A DNA stretch of 64,000 nucleotides, from positions 43,209 through 107,208 of the forward strand of contig NZ_ABEA03000174.1 of NCBI RefSeq assembly GCF_000171235.2, in the 5' to 3' direction. This DNA comes from Geminisphaera colitermitum TAV2 (GTDB taxonomy: Bacteria > Verrucomicrobiota > Verrucomicrobiia > Opitutales > Opitutaceae). Each line of letters begins with the position of its first letter. Position 1 is the first letter of the stretch. Below, piece by piece: positions 7,707 through 17,587 of the stretch. The notes under the pieces are model-generated. The model had not been told where the DNA came from and did not search any database. It worked only from the letters and a program-made list of their open reading frames with translations. A program made the position numbers and the translations under genes.

Positions 7707-8996
7707 ATGACCACCCAAAAGAATGTTCTCGCAGTTGTAATGGGCGGCGGTCGAGGCACCCGCCTCTATCCGCTCACCATGGAGCGTTGCAAGCCGGCCG
7801 TTCCGCTTGCCGGCAAATACCGTCTGGTCGATATTCCGATCAGCAACTGCATCAACTCGGACATCAACCGCGTGTTCCTGCTCACGCAGTTTCACACGGC
7901 TTCATTGCACCGGCACATCCAGAACACGTATCACTTCGATCCGTTTGGCGGCGGTTTTGTGGACATCCTTTCGGCGGAGCAAACGGAGAAAACCAACGAC
8001 TGGTATCAGGGCACGGCGGACGCGGTGCGGCGCAATTTGCAACACTTCCGCTCGTTCTCGCACGAGTTCGTGCTGATTTTGTCGGGCGACCAGCTTTACC
8101 GGATGGATTTTCGCAAGATCATCCAGCAGCACATCGCCACCGCCGCCGAGGTGACGATTGCGGCGATCCCGTTCCCGGTGTCGAAGGTCGAGGGTTTGGG
8201 TCTGATGGGCGTGGGCGACGATCTGGCGATCCAGCAGTTTGCCGAGAAGCCGAAGGATCCGGCGGTCATCAACAGTCTCACCATGAGCGCTGCGTTGGAG
8301 AGCCGTTTGCAGGCGCGCACGAGCAAGGAGAAACACTGCCTGGCCTCGATGGGCATTTATGTTTTCAACCGCCGCGTGCTCGCCGAGGCGTTGGCCAATG
8401 ACATGACCGATTTCGGCAAGGAGATTATTCCCGGACTGCTCGGCAAGAAGCGTCTCTACGCGCACGTGTTCGAGGGGTATTGGGAGGACATCGGCACGGT
8501 GAAGGCGTTTTTCGACGCCAATCTGGCGCTCGCGCAGCCGTTGCCGCCGTTCAACTTTTTCGATCCGGGCGCGCCGATTTACACGCAGGATCGCTATCTG
8601 CCGCCGAGCAAGGTCAACCGTTGCACGTTCGACTACGTGGTGTTTGGCGACGGCTCGATCGTGGAAGACGCGACGTTGCGGCGTTGCGTGATCGGCATTC
8701 GCTCCTTCGTGCGCGGCGGTTGCGTGCTGGAGGACGTGGTCATGATGGGCGCGGATTCCTACGAGGGTGAGGACGACATTCGCGTCAACCAGACCAAGAA
8801 TCTGCCCAATCTGGGTGTCGGCTACGGGTGCAAGATTCGTCACGCGATCATCGACAAGAATGCGCGTATTGGTGACAACGTTACACTCAATCCCGAGGGC
8901 AAGGCCGACGGCACTTACGCCCACGGCGTGGTGATCCGCGACGGAGTGCTCGTAGTGCCCAAGGGCATGACGGTGCCGGGCGGCACGGTGATCTGA
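7707..8996 (+). CDS. glgC: Glucose-1-phosphate adenylyltransferase
   Basis: Converts glucose-1-phosphate and ATP to ADP-glucose, the committed step of bacterial glycogen synthesis in the cytoplasm. The 429-residue protein shows the nucleotide-binding GGGRGTRLYPLT near residue 13, KPAVPLAGKYRLVDIPISNC, the glucose-binding region LASMGIYVF, and a C-terminal left-handed beta-helix with hexapeptide repeats, as in the tetrameric, allosterically regulated enzyme. Length and motifs are normal. No other glycogen genes are in the window. Confidence 0.97.
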   Translation: MTTQKNVLAVVMGGGRGTRLYPLTMERCKPAVPLAGKYRLVDIPISNCINSDINRVFLLTQFHTASLHRHIQNTYHFDPFGGGFVDILSAEQTEKTNDWYQGTADAVRRNLQHFRSFSHEFVLILSGDQLYRMDFRKIIQQHIATAAEVTIAAIPFPVSKVEGLGLMGVGDDLAIQQFAEKPKDPAVINSLTMSAALESRLQARTSKEKHCLASMGIYVFNRRVLAEALANDMTDFGKEIIPGLLGKKRLYAHVFEGYWEDIGTVKAFFDANLALAQPLPPFNFFDPGAPIYTQDRYLPPSKVNRCTFDYVVFGDGSIVEDATLRRCVIGIRSFVRGGCVLEDVVMMGADSYEGEDDIRVNQTKNLPNLGVGYGCKIRHAIIDKNARIGDNVTLNPEGKADGTYAHGVVIRDGVLVVPKGMTVPGGTVI

Positions 8997-9101
8997 GCGG
9001 GCGCGCAGGTCGTAACAAAAACCACCTCCATCCTGCGGAAAACTGGCGTTTCTCGCGTTGTGATCAATCCGCGACGCGATCAGGGGCGTGTCATGACCGC
9101 A

Positions 9102-9116
9102 GGGGGGGGGGGGGGG
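9102..9116 (+). repeat. G15 homopolymer
   Basis: Fifteen consecutive G residues in the gap between glgC and the autotransporter. It is one of the set of long + strand G runs in this window. No gene is affected. Confidence 0.9.
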
Positions 9117-9180
9117 AGGGAGGGCGCTGTCGGCGATAGGGGTGTCGTCCTGCGTGAGAGGCGTCCGGTGCGCGGGCGCA

Positions 9181-9209
9181 AAAAAGCCTCCGGGGAAATC
9201 CCGGAGGCT
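9181..9209 (-). terminator. Intrinsic terminator of the autotransporter gene
   Basis: The stem GCCTCCGGG (9187-9195) pairs with CCCGGAGGC (9201-9209). On the minus strand it is followed by six U (9181-9186). It lies 25 bases past the stop of the autotransporter. Confidence 0.85.
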
Positions 9210-9233
9210 TTGTCACCTGACTTTGGATACGAA

Positions 9234-12200
9234 TCAGAAGCGGAAGGAGAGGCCGGCGCTCCATTCGCCGGTCACGCGGGTGGTGTCGCCGGTCTGAATG
9301 CCGTAGTCGGCGTAGAGGCTGAGGCGTTCGCTAAGCCTGGCATCGAGGCCGGCGCTGAGGCGGGCACTGTCGCGTTCGGGCTTGCGAGTGACGATGGTGT
9401 AGTTGACGGCGCCGAACGCGGCGTTGATGGAGCGTGAGTCGTTTTCGAACTCGTGAATCCAGGCGCCGCGGACGTGCGGTCTCAGGACGACGGTGCCGAT
9501 GATGAAGTCGAACGAGGCCTCGAGTCCGAGTTGCGAGCGCAGCGAGTGGGCGGACTGGTCGCCAACCCTGTTGTTGAAGGCGCCTGCGCCGGTTTCGGTG
9601 AAGCCATCGGCCTTCCATGCGTTGGCCAGCAGTCCGACGAAGGGCGACAGGGTCATGGGGCCGGCAATGAAACGGCGTCCGCCGGAGATGTCCATGAGCC
9701 ACTGGCGTCCGTTGGTGTCGGATTTGGCGGTGGCGGAGGTGCCGGTGAACGCGATGGAGCGGGTGGATTCGTAGTCGTCGAAGCTGTAGGCAATCGCGGC
9801 GTTGGCGAACCAGGCGTCTTTTCTCCAGGCGGCGCGGATGCCGGGCATTTTGCTCTTCACTTTGGTGCTGCTGCCGGAGGAGCCGAGGCCGGCGTCGGTC
9901 TCGGTGTAGTCGAAGAAGCCGCCGAGAACGAGGTTTTCACCGATGGCGTAGTCGCCGCCGACGAGGCCGGTGTCGCTTTTGAATGAGGCGGTGCCGACGT
10001 CGCTGTCGCCCGTGGCGCGGTTGCGGCTCTGGCCGACTTGGAAGTAGAAGTTGTCGTGGCCGGAGATGACACCGGGATCGCGGGCAAGGCGTTCGCTGAG
10101 CGAAAGGGAGCGGGCGAAGGCGATGTCGGACCAGATCTGGTAGCCTTGCGGGGAGAGGGCGTTGAGGGCGGCGGGCAACTCGGCGGCGGTCGGGACGCCG
10201 TTGAGGGCGGCGGTGAGCGCGGGGTCGAGTTGGGCGGCGTTGGCGACGGCAATCTGGTTGGGCGTTTCGCCGAAGCTGGCGAAGGGCAGCTGGATGAAGG
10301 AAACGGTGACGTCGTTGGCGTTGTAGGTCACGGTGGCGTCGATGGCGGCGCTGCCGGTGACGGGGCTGAAGGTGCCGGTGACTCCGCCGGCGGCGGTAAG
10401 GATTTCGAATGACTGGCCGACGGGGTTGTAGCCGTCGAGCAGGTCGAGTTGCAGGGTGCCGGCGAGGGAGGCCGAGCCGCTGACGATGATCTGGTCAAAC
10501 GAGACGGCCGAGGCGATCTCGATGACGAGGATGCCGCCGGTGGTCTGCGTGAAGTTGCCGGTCACGATAAGGGTGCCGGGGGAGAAGCCGGGGCTGACGG
10601 TGCCGCTGTTGAACAGGTCACCGTTGATGGTGCCTTCGCCGCGGAGAAACGCGCCGGAGGCGACGGTGGTGGCGCTGACGGAGCCGTCGTCGAGGACGAG
10701 GGTGCCGCCGTTGACCAGGGTGTCGCCGGTGTAGGTGTTGGCACCGGTGAGGGTGGTGGTGCCCGAGGTGTTGGTGAAGGTGCCGGTGCCGGCGAGGATG
10801 GCGTTCACGGTGCCGCCGGTCGAGGTGTAGGAGTCGCCGGTGAGGGTGCCGTTGTCGATGGTGCCATCGGCCAGGGTGACTGCGCCAACCGTCTGGTTGG
10901 TGCCGCCGAGGGCGAGGGTGCCGCCGTTGATGGCGAGCGGGCTGGTGGAGGCACCGAGGGTGCCGGCTCCGGAGAGGGCGACGGTGCCGCCGTTGATCGT
11001 GGTGCCGCCGGTGTAGGTGTTGGGGGTCTCGATGGTAAGGGTGCCGGTGCCGTTCTTGACGAGGGTGCCGGTGTTGATGCCGTTGGAGCCGGTGAGTGTG
11101 TAGTCCAGCGTGGAGTTGGTGAACGTGGTGCTCGTCGGGCTGAAGGTGTTGTCGTTGATGGCGACGGTGGTGGTGCCGGTGGCGGTGTCATCGAAGAGGG
11201 CGACATCGCCGGTGAGGAATTCGGTGCCGGTGCCGGCGTTGATGAGAGCCCAGTTTTGCAGGCCGCCGACGGCTGTGGTGGTTGCGTCGCCGCTGGCCAG
11301 GCCGGTCCAGACGGGGGTGTCGCCGACGATGGCCAGCGTGATGAAGCCGGCGTTGGCGCCGGTGTTGCCGAGCGTGGCAGTCAGGCGGGTGCCGAGGCCG
11401 GTGAGGGGGGCGAGCGTGAAGTCGGTGTCGAGTCCGTTGAAGCTGCCGTAGCTGATCAGATTGTAGGTGCCGCTGGTCCAGGTGGGGACAGTGAGCAGGT
11501 CAAGGGAAACCTGGCCGTTGGCGGGCGTGGTGGTGAGCGCGCCGGTGATGGCGAGCGCAACCGCGCCGGTGTTGTTGGCTTTGTTGAGGATGATCGTGCC
11601 CGCGCCGTCAAAGGTGAGCGAGGCGACGGTGAGCGAGGCGGTGGTGCCGTTGCCGTTGGTCACGATGCCGCCGGTGCCGTTGCCCACGGTGACGTTGCCG
11701 ACCGAGCCGGTGCCGTCGAGGGTGCCTTGGGTGAGCGTGATCGCAGGAGTGCCCGCCAGCGTGCTGGTCTGGAGGAGTTTCGCGGTGGCGCCGTTGAGGG
11801 TGATGCCGCTGCTGCCGTTGAGGCCGCCCGCACCGCTGATTTGCAGGGTGCCGGCGGTGATGGTGGTCGCGCCGGTGTAGGTGTTGACACCAGAGACGAC
11901 GAGGACGCTCGCGCCTTCCTTGGTGAGGGAACCGGTGCCGGTCATGATGCCCGAGTAGATGCCGTCGGATGTCTGGTTGAAGGTGACGGCGGTGTTGTTG
12001 GCGATGTCGCCTTGGAGACTGGTGCTGTTGCCCACGAGCGAACCGGCGGAGACGGTGGTGCCGCCCGAATAGGTGTTGGCACCGGAGAGCGTGAGGATGC
12101 CCGCACCGGTCTTGGTGACCGAGCCGATGCCGTCGATGGCACCGGAGTAGGTGCCGGCGGTGGCCTGATTGAAGGTGACGATGGCGCTGTTGGCGATGTC

Positions 12201-13853
12201 GCCTTGGAGGCTGGTGGTGGTGCCGACGAGTGTGCCGGCGGAGACGGTGGTGCCGCCCGAATAGGTGTTGGCACCGGAAAGCGTGAGGGTGTTCGCGCCC
12301 GCCTTGGTGAGGGAGCCGGTGCCGGTCATGACGTCCGCATAGGTGCCGGCGGTAGCCTGATTGAAGGTGACAGCGGCGTTGTTGACGATGTCGCCTTGGA
12401 GGCTGGTGGTGGTGCCGACGAGTATGCCGGCGGAGACGGTAGTGCCACCCGAGTAGGTGTTGGCACCCGAGAGCGTGACGGTGCCCTCGCCTTCTTTGGT
12501 GAGGGAGCCGGTGCCGGTCATGATGCCCGCGTAGGTGCCGGCGTCAGCCTGGTCGAAGGTGACGGCGGCGTTGTTGAGGATGTCGCCTTGGAGACTGGTG
12601 GTGGTTCCCACGAGCGTGCCGTCGTCGACGGTGGTGCCGCCCGAATAGGTGTTGGCGCCGGAGAGCGTGAGGATGCCCGAGCCGGTCTTGGTGACTGAGC
12701 CTTCGCCGGAGATCACGCCGCCGAGGGTGCCGTCGGAAGGCTGGTCCAGCACGAGCGAGCCCGCGGTGCCGGTGGCGTTGCTGTCGATGAGGGAGATGTC
12801 GCCGTTGGTCGGGAGATTGGCGCTGCCGGCGATGAGGGTGCCGCCGTCAACGATGGTGCCGCCGGTGTAGGTGTTGGTGCCGGTGAGGGTCGCGATGGTC
12901 TGGAACACCGTGAGGGTGGCGGGAGACAGCAGCGTGTCCGAACTGTCGCCGTCGATGATGACACCGGGGGTGTTATAGATCTGGCCGGGGGTGAGAACGA
13001 CGCTGGAGGTTCCCTGGCTATAGGTGCCGCTCGCGCTGAGCAGCACGTAGCCGGAGGCGACGAGGTTGCCGTTGTCGTCGAAGGCGAGTCCGCCGGTCAG
13101 GTCGCCGTTGCCGGGGCCGCCGAGCGCATCCATGGTGGCGGTGCCGTCGAAGGTGACGCCGGCCAGAGCCAAGGCGCGGCCGCTGCCGGAGCCGGCGGCG
13201 GGGACGGTGGTGCCGAAGGTGATGTCGGTGCCGGCCAGGTAATTGCCCGCGATCACGTTGTTGGCGCCGAAGGTGAAGGCGGTACCGGCGTTCCAGAAGA
13301 GGCCGTTGTCGGCGCCGCCGTTGGAGCCGAGATTGATGAACACGACCTGGGCGTTGGCGCCGGTGGTGAGAGCGGTGCCGATGTTGATCACCCAGGTGAC
13401 GTTGTTTTTGCCCTGGGCGTCGAGGGTGAGCACGCCGTTGAGGGAGAGCGACGCGGCCACGTCGAACTTATAAACGCCCGGGGTCAGGATTTGGGTGGCC
13501 AGGTCGCCGCCGTTTACGCCGGTGAGATTGTTGGCGGGCGGGGAGACCATTGCGGACAGCGCGTTGCGAGCGGTGATCAGATCGTTGAGAGCATTCCCGA
13601 CAATCATGCCGCCGGTGATCGTTGTCCCATTGACGACGGTGGCAGGAGGAAATCCGGAGATGGAGGCCGCTGCGCCGACATTTCCGTTTGAGAAGACGTC
13701 AGGGCCGGCGCCGCCCACGGTCACCGCCGTGCCGCCGAGCAATACAAAGTCACTGGCCGAGAGGAGAATCGATTGCGACTGCGCGGAGTGCGAGGGTAAG
13801 ATCAGGGCGGCAAGCGCCACGAGCGATAGGGAAAGTTTTCTATTATAGTTCAT
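9234..13853 (-). CDS. Autotransporter with ice-binding-like (DUF3494) head
   Basis: A 1539-residue outer-membrane protein. A signal peptide (about 1-26) is followed at about 30-260 by a DUF3494/ice-binding-like beta-solenoid (LSASDFVLLGGTAVT, LTPGVYKF, TWVINIGTAL and NVIAGNYLAG are typical). The passenger has many autotransporter-associated strand repeats (LSGANTYSGGTTV) from about 320 to 1130. A C-terminal autotransporter beta-barrel from about 1240 ends in the terminal Phe (GLSFRF). It is predicted to be displayed on the cell surface as an adhesin. Residues about 380-660 are near-identical 64-residue repeats. It is monocistronic, with its own terminator at 9181. Which surface it binds cannot be told; DUF3494 domains bind ice in some organisms and are adhesins in others. 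Confidence 0.92.
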   Translation of the reverse strand: MNYNRKLSLSLVALAALILPSHSAQSQSILLSASDFVLLGGTAVTVGGAGPDVFSNGNVGAAASISGFPPATVVNGTTITGGMIVGNALNDLITARNALSAMVSPPANNLTGVNGGDLATQILTPGVYKFDVAASLSLNGVLTLDAQGKNNVTWVINIGTALTTGANAQVVFINLGSNGGADNGLFWNAGTAFTFGANNVIAGNYLAGTDITFGTTVPAAGSGSGRALALAGVTFDGTATMDALGGPGNGDLTGGLAFDDNGNLVASGYVLLSASGTYSQGTSSVVLTPGQIYNTPGVIIDGDSSDTLLSPATLTVFQTIATLTGTNTYTGGTIVDGGTLIAGSANLPTNGDISLIDSNATGTAGSLVLDQPSDGTLGGVISGEGSVTKTGSGILTLSGANTYSGGTTVDDGTLVGTTTSLQGDILNNAAVTFDQADAGTYAGIMTGTGSLTKEGEGTVTLSGANTYSGGTTVSAGILVGTTTSLQGDIVNNAAVTFNQATAGTYADVMTGTGSLTKAGANTLTLSGANTYSGGTTVSAGTLVGTTTSLQGDIANSAIVTFNQATAGTYSGAIDGIGSVTKTGAGILTLSGANTYSGGTTVSAGSLVGNSTSLQGDIANNTAVTFNQTSDGIYSGIMTGTGSLTKEGASVLVVSGVNTYTGATTITAGTLQISGAGGLNGSSGITLNGATAKLLQTSTLAGTPAITLTQGTLDGTGSVGNVTVGNGTGGIVTNGNGTTASLTVASLTFDGAGTIILNKANNTGAVALAITGALTTTPANGQVSLDLLTVPTWTSGTYNLISYGSFNGLDTDFTLAPLTGLGTRLTATLGNTGANAGFITLAIVGDTPVWTGLASGDATTTAVGGLQNWALINAGTGTEFLTGDVALFDDTATGTTTVAINDNTFSPTSTTFTNSTLDYTLTGSNGINTGTLVKNGTGTLTIETPNTYTGGTTINGGTVALSGAGTLGASTSPLAINGGTLALGGTNQTVGAVTLADGTIDNGTLTGDSYTSTGGTVNAILAGTGTFTNTSGTTTLTGANTYTGDTLVNGGTLVLDDGSVSATTVASGAFLRGEGTINGDLFNSGTVSPGFSPGTLIVTGNFTQTTGGILVIEIASAVSFDQIIVSGSASLAGTLQLDLLDGYNPVGQSFEILTAAGGVTGTFSPVTGSAAIDATVTYNANDVTVSFIQLPFASFGETPNQIAVANAAQLDPALTAALNGVPTAAELPAALNALSPQGYQIWSDIAFARSLSLSERLARDPGVISGHDNFYFQVGQSRNRATGDSDVGTASFKSDTGLVGGDYAIGENLVLGGFFDYTETDAGLGSSGSSTKVKSKMPGIRAAWRKDAWFANAAIAYSFDDYESTRSIAFTGTSATAKSDTNGRQWLMDISGGRRFIAGPMTLSPFVGLLANAWKADGFTETGAGAFNNRVGDQSAHSLRSQLGLEASFDFIIGTVVLRPHVRGAWIHEFENDSRSINAAFGAVNYTIVTRKPERDSARLSAGLDARLSERLSLYADYGIQTGDTTRVTGEWSAGLSFRF
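11880..12720 (-). repeat. Tandem 192-bp coding repeats in the autotransporter passenger
   Basis: Near-identical units recur with a 192-bp period (for example, the segment coding TYSGGTT reappears at about 12059, 12251, 12443 and 12635). Each encodes 64 residues. Such arrays can change copy number by recombination and so alter adhesin length. Confidence 0.85.
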
Positions 13854-14183
13854 GGTTATTACGGGCTATGGTAATAGCCACCGCCGCAAACGGGTATGGG
13901 GTATAATACTACCTACCGTCCGCGAGAGCGGCCTCCTGTCCCTGTGGCAAATCTACGGGGAAAAATTCACCTATGATGCTCGCGCGCTGCTGCGTTGCGA
14001 CGCAGGCGAGTTTGACGCCCACCTGACAGCCCTGGCCTTTTCGCAGGCATCAAACCGTTGTTCAGCCAGTCGTTGGCATCACTTGTTGGTCGGGCCGGGG
14101 TGGAGTCGCGCGCGACCCGGTTGCTGCGGTTGGTGAGGCCGAGCAGGAGGCGGGATGCAGGGGGGGGGGGGGGGACGTGTGCC
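13854..14183. other. Gap upstream of the autotransporter, with G15 run
   Basis: No gene is seen. It should hold the autotransporter promoter; an AT-rich patch (TATTATAC on the minus strand, about 13900-13915) is a candidate -10 region, but no convincing -35 is spaced to it. A 15-G homopolymer lies at 14160-14174, just past the end of the beta-helix gene. Confidence 0.5.
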
Positions 14184-16100
14184 TTACCGGACGTGCCGTG
14201 CGTCCGGTCCCGGCCAGGAACCGGCGGGTTCCATTTCGGCTTCGACCTCGGAACGAAGACGGGGGAGACGCGGCATGGGACGACCCTCTGGCAGAGCCCC
14301 GGCATCGGGCGCGGTGCCTTCGAAATATCCCGGTTCGCAACCGGGCAGGGGTTTCCCGAAAAGGGTGGTCAAGTCCGCCCCGCGTCCGCGTGCGGGACTG
14401 TCGGCGCGGAGCGAAACGTCGCCGGCATCGGGGTTGGTAAAACCGGAAGGGGAGGCGGCGGGCGTTGTAGTGAAAAATCCATGACGATCAATGCCGAGGG
14501 AGTGCGCCTGGGCTTCGCCATCGGTCCAGGCGGGGTTGTCGCCGCGCCGGAGGTAAACGTTATGGTCGCCTTTCCAATTGGGCGGGATCGAGGGCTTGGC
14601 CTTGGGGACGCCGCGCCACCAGACTTCGCACCAAAAGAGGTTGTTGTAAAAATGGTAGTTGGGGACGCCGATGCCGTAAACGGAGTTGGAAACGATGGCG
14701 GCGGAGGAGGTGCCGGTGTTGTGATAAATGTAGGCGACGGCGGGCAGGATCACAGGAGAGCCTTTGCCGACAACGGTGGTTTTCCATTCGCCGGTCGCAG
14801 GGTCGCGGCTGTGGGTGTTGTCTTTGCGCCCGAAGTTGCGGAGGTCTTCCTTGTTGTTGAGGAGGATGTTTCGATAGACGTAAAAGGGGCCGTGGTCAGG
14901 GGCCTTGAGGCGAATGGCGCAGAGGGTGCCATCAATGATGTTGTCGTTCCAATGGTTGTCTTCCTGCGCGCCGTTGGTTTCAAAACCGTCGTCAACGAGC
15001 GTGAAAAGGCGGTTGTGGTGAATGCGCATTCCACCGTCGGTGCCGCGGTCACCGGGGGAGACGCTGATGCCGTCCCAGTGGTGGTGGATGAGGTTGTCAT
15101 GGATGCGGTGGCCGCCCCGGGAACCGTTGATTTTGATGCCGTGTTTGTCACTCCAGCCGCCGCGTTTGTTGGCGGTCCAGAGGTCCCAGGAGTCTTTGGC
15201 TTTGGGACGATTTTCGCCGTAGGGGTTCCAGAAAATTTCGTTGAAGCGGAGGGTGACGCGGTCGGCCCCGGCACCGAGTGCGATGCCTTCCTCGGCGGGG
15301 CCGATGATGCAGTCTTCAACAACGGAGCCGAGGGAGTTGCGAATGAGTACGCCGGCACCGGCGTTGCGAAGGGTGAGGCCGCGAACGACGCAGCGGTCGG
15401 TGCCGTCGATGAGAACAATGGGGAGGTTGGGAGGAGGGCCAACGGTGATGTCGATGCCGGGCTGGCGCGGGTCGATGTTACGGGCGGTGTCGGTGATGCC
15501 GGGTTCGCCGGTGAGCGGGGCGTCGGGGGAAACAGCGGGGGAATGGAGGCGGAGGAGGAGTTGTTTTTCTTTGAATTGATAAAGTGAGAGGGCGCGGACT
15601 CCGTTCCATCCAGAACCAGCAATGCCGTCGCGAAAGAGTGTGGTGTATTCCCAGTTTGTGCCGTGGCGGGCGCGTCCGGGGCGCACCCAGTCGTCGCGGA
15701 GCATGGTGACGGTGCGGCCGTTGACAGTGACGAGGCGCACGGGTTCGGCAATGGCTGCGCGGTAAACGCCGGGGGCAATGTCAGGCGCGGGTTGCCAGTC
15801 GAGCGGGGTGGTGTGGGAGCCGTCGAGGATGGCTCCGGGTTCGCCTTCGAGGGTGACGGGGGCATTGTGGCGTCCGCCGGTTTTGAAGGTGACGCGTTCG
15901 TAATAAATGCCGGGGCGGAGGCGAATGGTGTCGCCAGCGGTGGCGCGGTCGAGGGCGGCTTGCACGCTGGCGAGGGGAGAGGCGGCTGTGCCGGGCGCGC
16001 CGGGTTGTCCGAGTGGTGGCGGGGCAACGTGAAGCGTGGCGGCACGGGCGGTCGCGACAAGGAGTGTGGCGATTACGAACAGGCGGGGGAGGCGGTGCAT
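14184..16100 (-). CDS. Secreted right-handed parallel beta-helix protein
   Basis: A 638-residue exported protein with a signal peptide (MHRLPRLFVIATLLVATARA). It opens with the DUF1565-like block ASPLASVQAALDRATAGDTIRLRPGIYYERV, then has repeated PbH1 strands (GLTLRNAGAGVLIRNS, DCIIGPAEEGIALGAGADRVTLRFNEIF, GGHRIHDNLIHHHWDGISV). This architecture is shared by pectate and chondroitin lyases and by carbohydrate epimerases. I cannot identify catalytic residues, so substrate and mechanism stay open. It begins 6 bases after the PEP-CTERM gene and, with the pseudopilin and LacI genes, forms a minus-strand cluster that looks dedicated to polysaccharide breakdown. Confidence 0.85.
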   Translation of the reverse strand: MHRLPRLFVIATLLVATARAATLHVAPPPLGQPGAPGTAASPLASVQAALDRATAGDTIRLRPGIYYERVTFKTGGRHNAPVTLEGEPGAILDGSHTTPLDWQPAPDIAPGVYRAAIAEPVRLVTVNGRTVTMLRDDWVRPGRARHGTNWEYTTLFRDGIAGSGWNGVRALSLYQFKEKQLLLRLHSPAVSPDAPLTGEPGITDTARNIDPRQPGIDITVGPPPNLPIVLIDGTDRCVVRGLTLRNAGAGVLIRNSLGSVVEDCIIGPAEEGIALGAGADRVTLRFNEIFWNPYGENRPKAKDSWDLWTANKRGGWSDKHGIKINGSRGGHRIHDNLIHHHWDGISVSPGDRGTDGGMRIHHNRLFTLVDDGFETNGAQEDNHWNDNIIDGTLCAIRLKAPDHGPFYVYRNILLNNKEDLRNFGRKDNTHSRDPATGEWKTTVVGKGSPVILPAVAYIYHNTGTSSAAIVSNSVYGIGVPNYHFYNNLFWCEVWWRGVPKAKPSIPPNWKGDHNVYLRRGDNPAWTDGEAQAHSLGIDRHGFFTTTPAASPSGFTNPDAGDVSLRADSPARGRGADLTTLFGKPLPGCEPGYFEGTAPDAGALPEGRPMPRLPRLRSEVEAEMEPAGSWPGPDARHVR

Positions 16101-16106
16101 GGCGGT

Positions 16107-17522
16107 TTATTTTCCGTTGATGCGGCGGCAGCGGGCGAGGGTGACAAGGCCGAGGATCGCAAGGCCGCCGAGGAGCGCGGTGAGGGCGGGTTCGGGAATG
16201 TTGCCTGCGGTGATGGTGAAGCCGTTGGCGAGTTGGGCAAAGGTGAGGGTGCCGCTGAGGTTTTGCGCGCCGAAGTTTTTGTAGGAGAGTGTGGCGCTGG
16301 CAAAGTCGTTGGTGGTGCCGGCAACGGAGAGGAGTCCGGAGTAAGCGTGGTCAAGGAGGCCGGTGCCGAGGAAGTCTATGATGAAGGTGGCGTTGCCTCC
16401 GGCGGAGTGGGCGGTGTCGTGAGTGAGGTTGTTGGTGAGGGCGAGGCGGGCGCCGGGGGCGGCGAGGTCGAAGCCGAGAATCGCTCCGGTGGCGAGGGTG
16501 GCGTTGCGCAGGGTGAGGGCCGCTTCCGTGGCCGTGACGAAGGAGGCTCCCGTGGCAATGGCGAGGTCTCCCGTGGCGGCGAGTGTGCCGGGGCCGCGAA
16601 TGACGAGCGTGCCTTGTTCGATTTCGGTGCCGCCGGTGTAGGTGCTGGCACCGGTCAGGGTCTGGGTGCCGGAGCCGGTCTTGCGGAGGGCGAGCGTGCC
16701 ACCGGTGCCATCAATGAGGGCGGTGGCGGCGGTGAAGGTATCTTCTGTATTTGTTGTTTCGATACGAAGGGTGGCGGCATTCTTCGTGTCGGAGCTGGTG
16801 TCTCGGGCTGAGCCTTGGATGGTGGCGTTGGAGCTGGTGTCGGTGATGCCGTTGACCGTGGCGGTGCGGGCGTAACCGGCGGCGGTGGCAGTGTTGCTAA
16901 CAAGGTAAACCGTTTTGGCGTTGTTGCCGGTGTTGAAGGTGAGTTTTCCGAGCGAGTAGTCGTTGGAAACGTTGAGAAATAGCGCGACGCTGTTGCTGCC
17001 GCCTCCGCCGCCGAGGATGGTTTCACCGATGGTCAAGTTGTTGAGAGCGCGGGTGCCGTCAGCGCGCCCAAAGGCGGCGGAGCCGCCGTTGGTGGCGAGG
17101 TCGAGTTTTCCGATGGAAACGTTGAGCAGACGGGTGGAACTGGCACTGTTTTCAAAGACGATCTTGGTGGTGTCGTTGGCTTTGCTCAACGTGCCAGTGA
17201 TGTTGATGGAACGATGCCCGGTGCTTCCGCTGCCCGGCGAGGTAAAGGTGAACGTGTAGCCGCCGGTAGTGGAGCCGACATGGAAGTCTTTGATGGTGGT
17301 GGCGCCGGTGCTGTCCAGCGTCAGGGAGGCGGACGCATTGCCCAGCGTAAAGGTGGCGGTGTCGTCCGCGCCGGGCGGGCCGCCGGTGGGTGTCCAGAGG
17401 GTGGCGTCACTCCAGTTGCCGCCCGTCGTGCGGGTATAAGCGACGGCGTGGAGCGCGATGGTTGACGCGAGGGAGAGCGTGGCGGCTGTGAATGTTAAAA
17501 CGAGGCGGGCGTGTGTGTTCAT
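16107..17522 (-). CDS. PEP-CTERM autotransporter-repeat protein
   Basis: A 471-residue exported protein with an N-terminal signal peptide, beta-strand-rich low-complexity middle (DSTGATTIKDFHVGS, LRKTGSGTQTLTGASTYTGGTEI, an autotransporter-associated strand repeat), and a C-terminal PEP-CTERM signal. That signal consists of NIPEPALTALLGG, a hydrophobic helix and the basic end RCRRINGK. PEP-CTERM proteins are sorted by exosortase to the cell surface or extracellular matrix. It lacks a beta-barrel, so it is anchored differently from the 1539-aa autotransporter. It is probably co-transcribed with the beta-helix gene 6 bases downstream. Confidence 0.87.
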   Translation of the reverse strand: MNTHARLVLTFTAATLSLASTIALHAVAYTRTTGGNWSDATLWTPTGGPPGADDTATFTLGNASASLTLDSTGATTIKDFHVGSTTGGYTFTFTSPGSGSTGHRSINITGTLSKANDTTKIVFENSASSTRLLNVSIGKLDLATNGGSAAFGRADGTRALNNLTIGETILGGGGGSNSVALFLNVSNDYSLGKLTFNTGNNAKTVYLVSNTATAAGYARTATVNGITDTSSNATIQGSARDTSSDTKNAATLRIETTNTEDTFTAATALIDGTGGTLALRKTGSGTQTLTGASTYTGGTEIEQGTLVIRGPGTLAATGDLAIATGASFVTATEAALTLRNATLATGAILGFDLAAPGARLALTNNLTHDTAHSAGGNATFIIDFLGTGLLDHAYSGLLSVAGTTNDFASATLSYKNFGAQNLSGTLTFAQLANGFTITAGNIPEPALTALLGGLAILGLVTLARCRRINGK

Positions 17523-17587
17523 GATTCAGGTGAGAAAAGACGGATTGTGATGCGCGCGGGGGGGGAGGGGGGGAGGACACGGCGTAT

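Noticed and set aside
10449..12698. 749-codon open frame on the + strand
   Set aside because: Antisense to the repeats of the autotransporter; the open frame follows from the repeat composition and has no domain.
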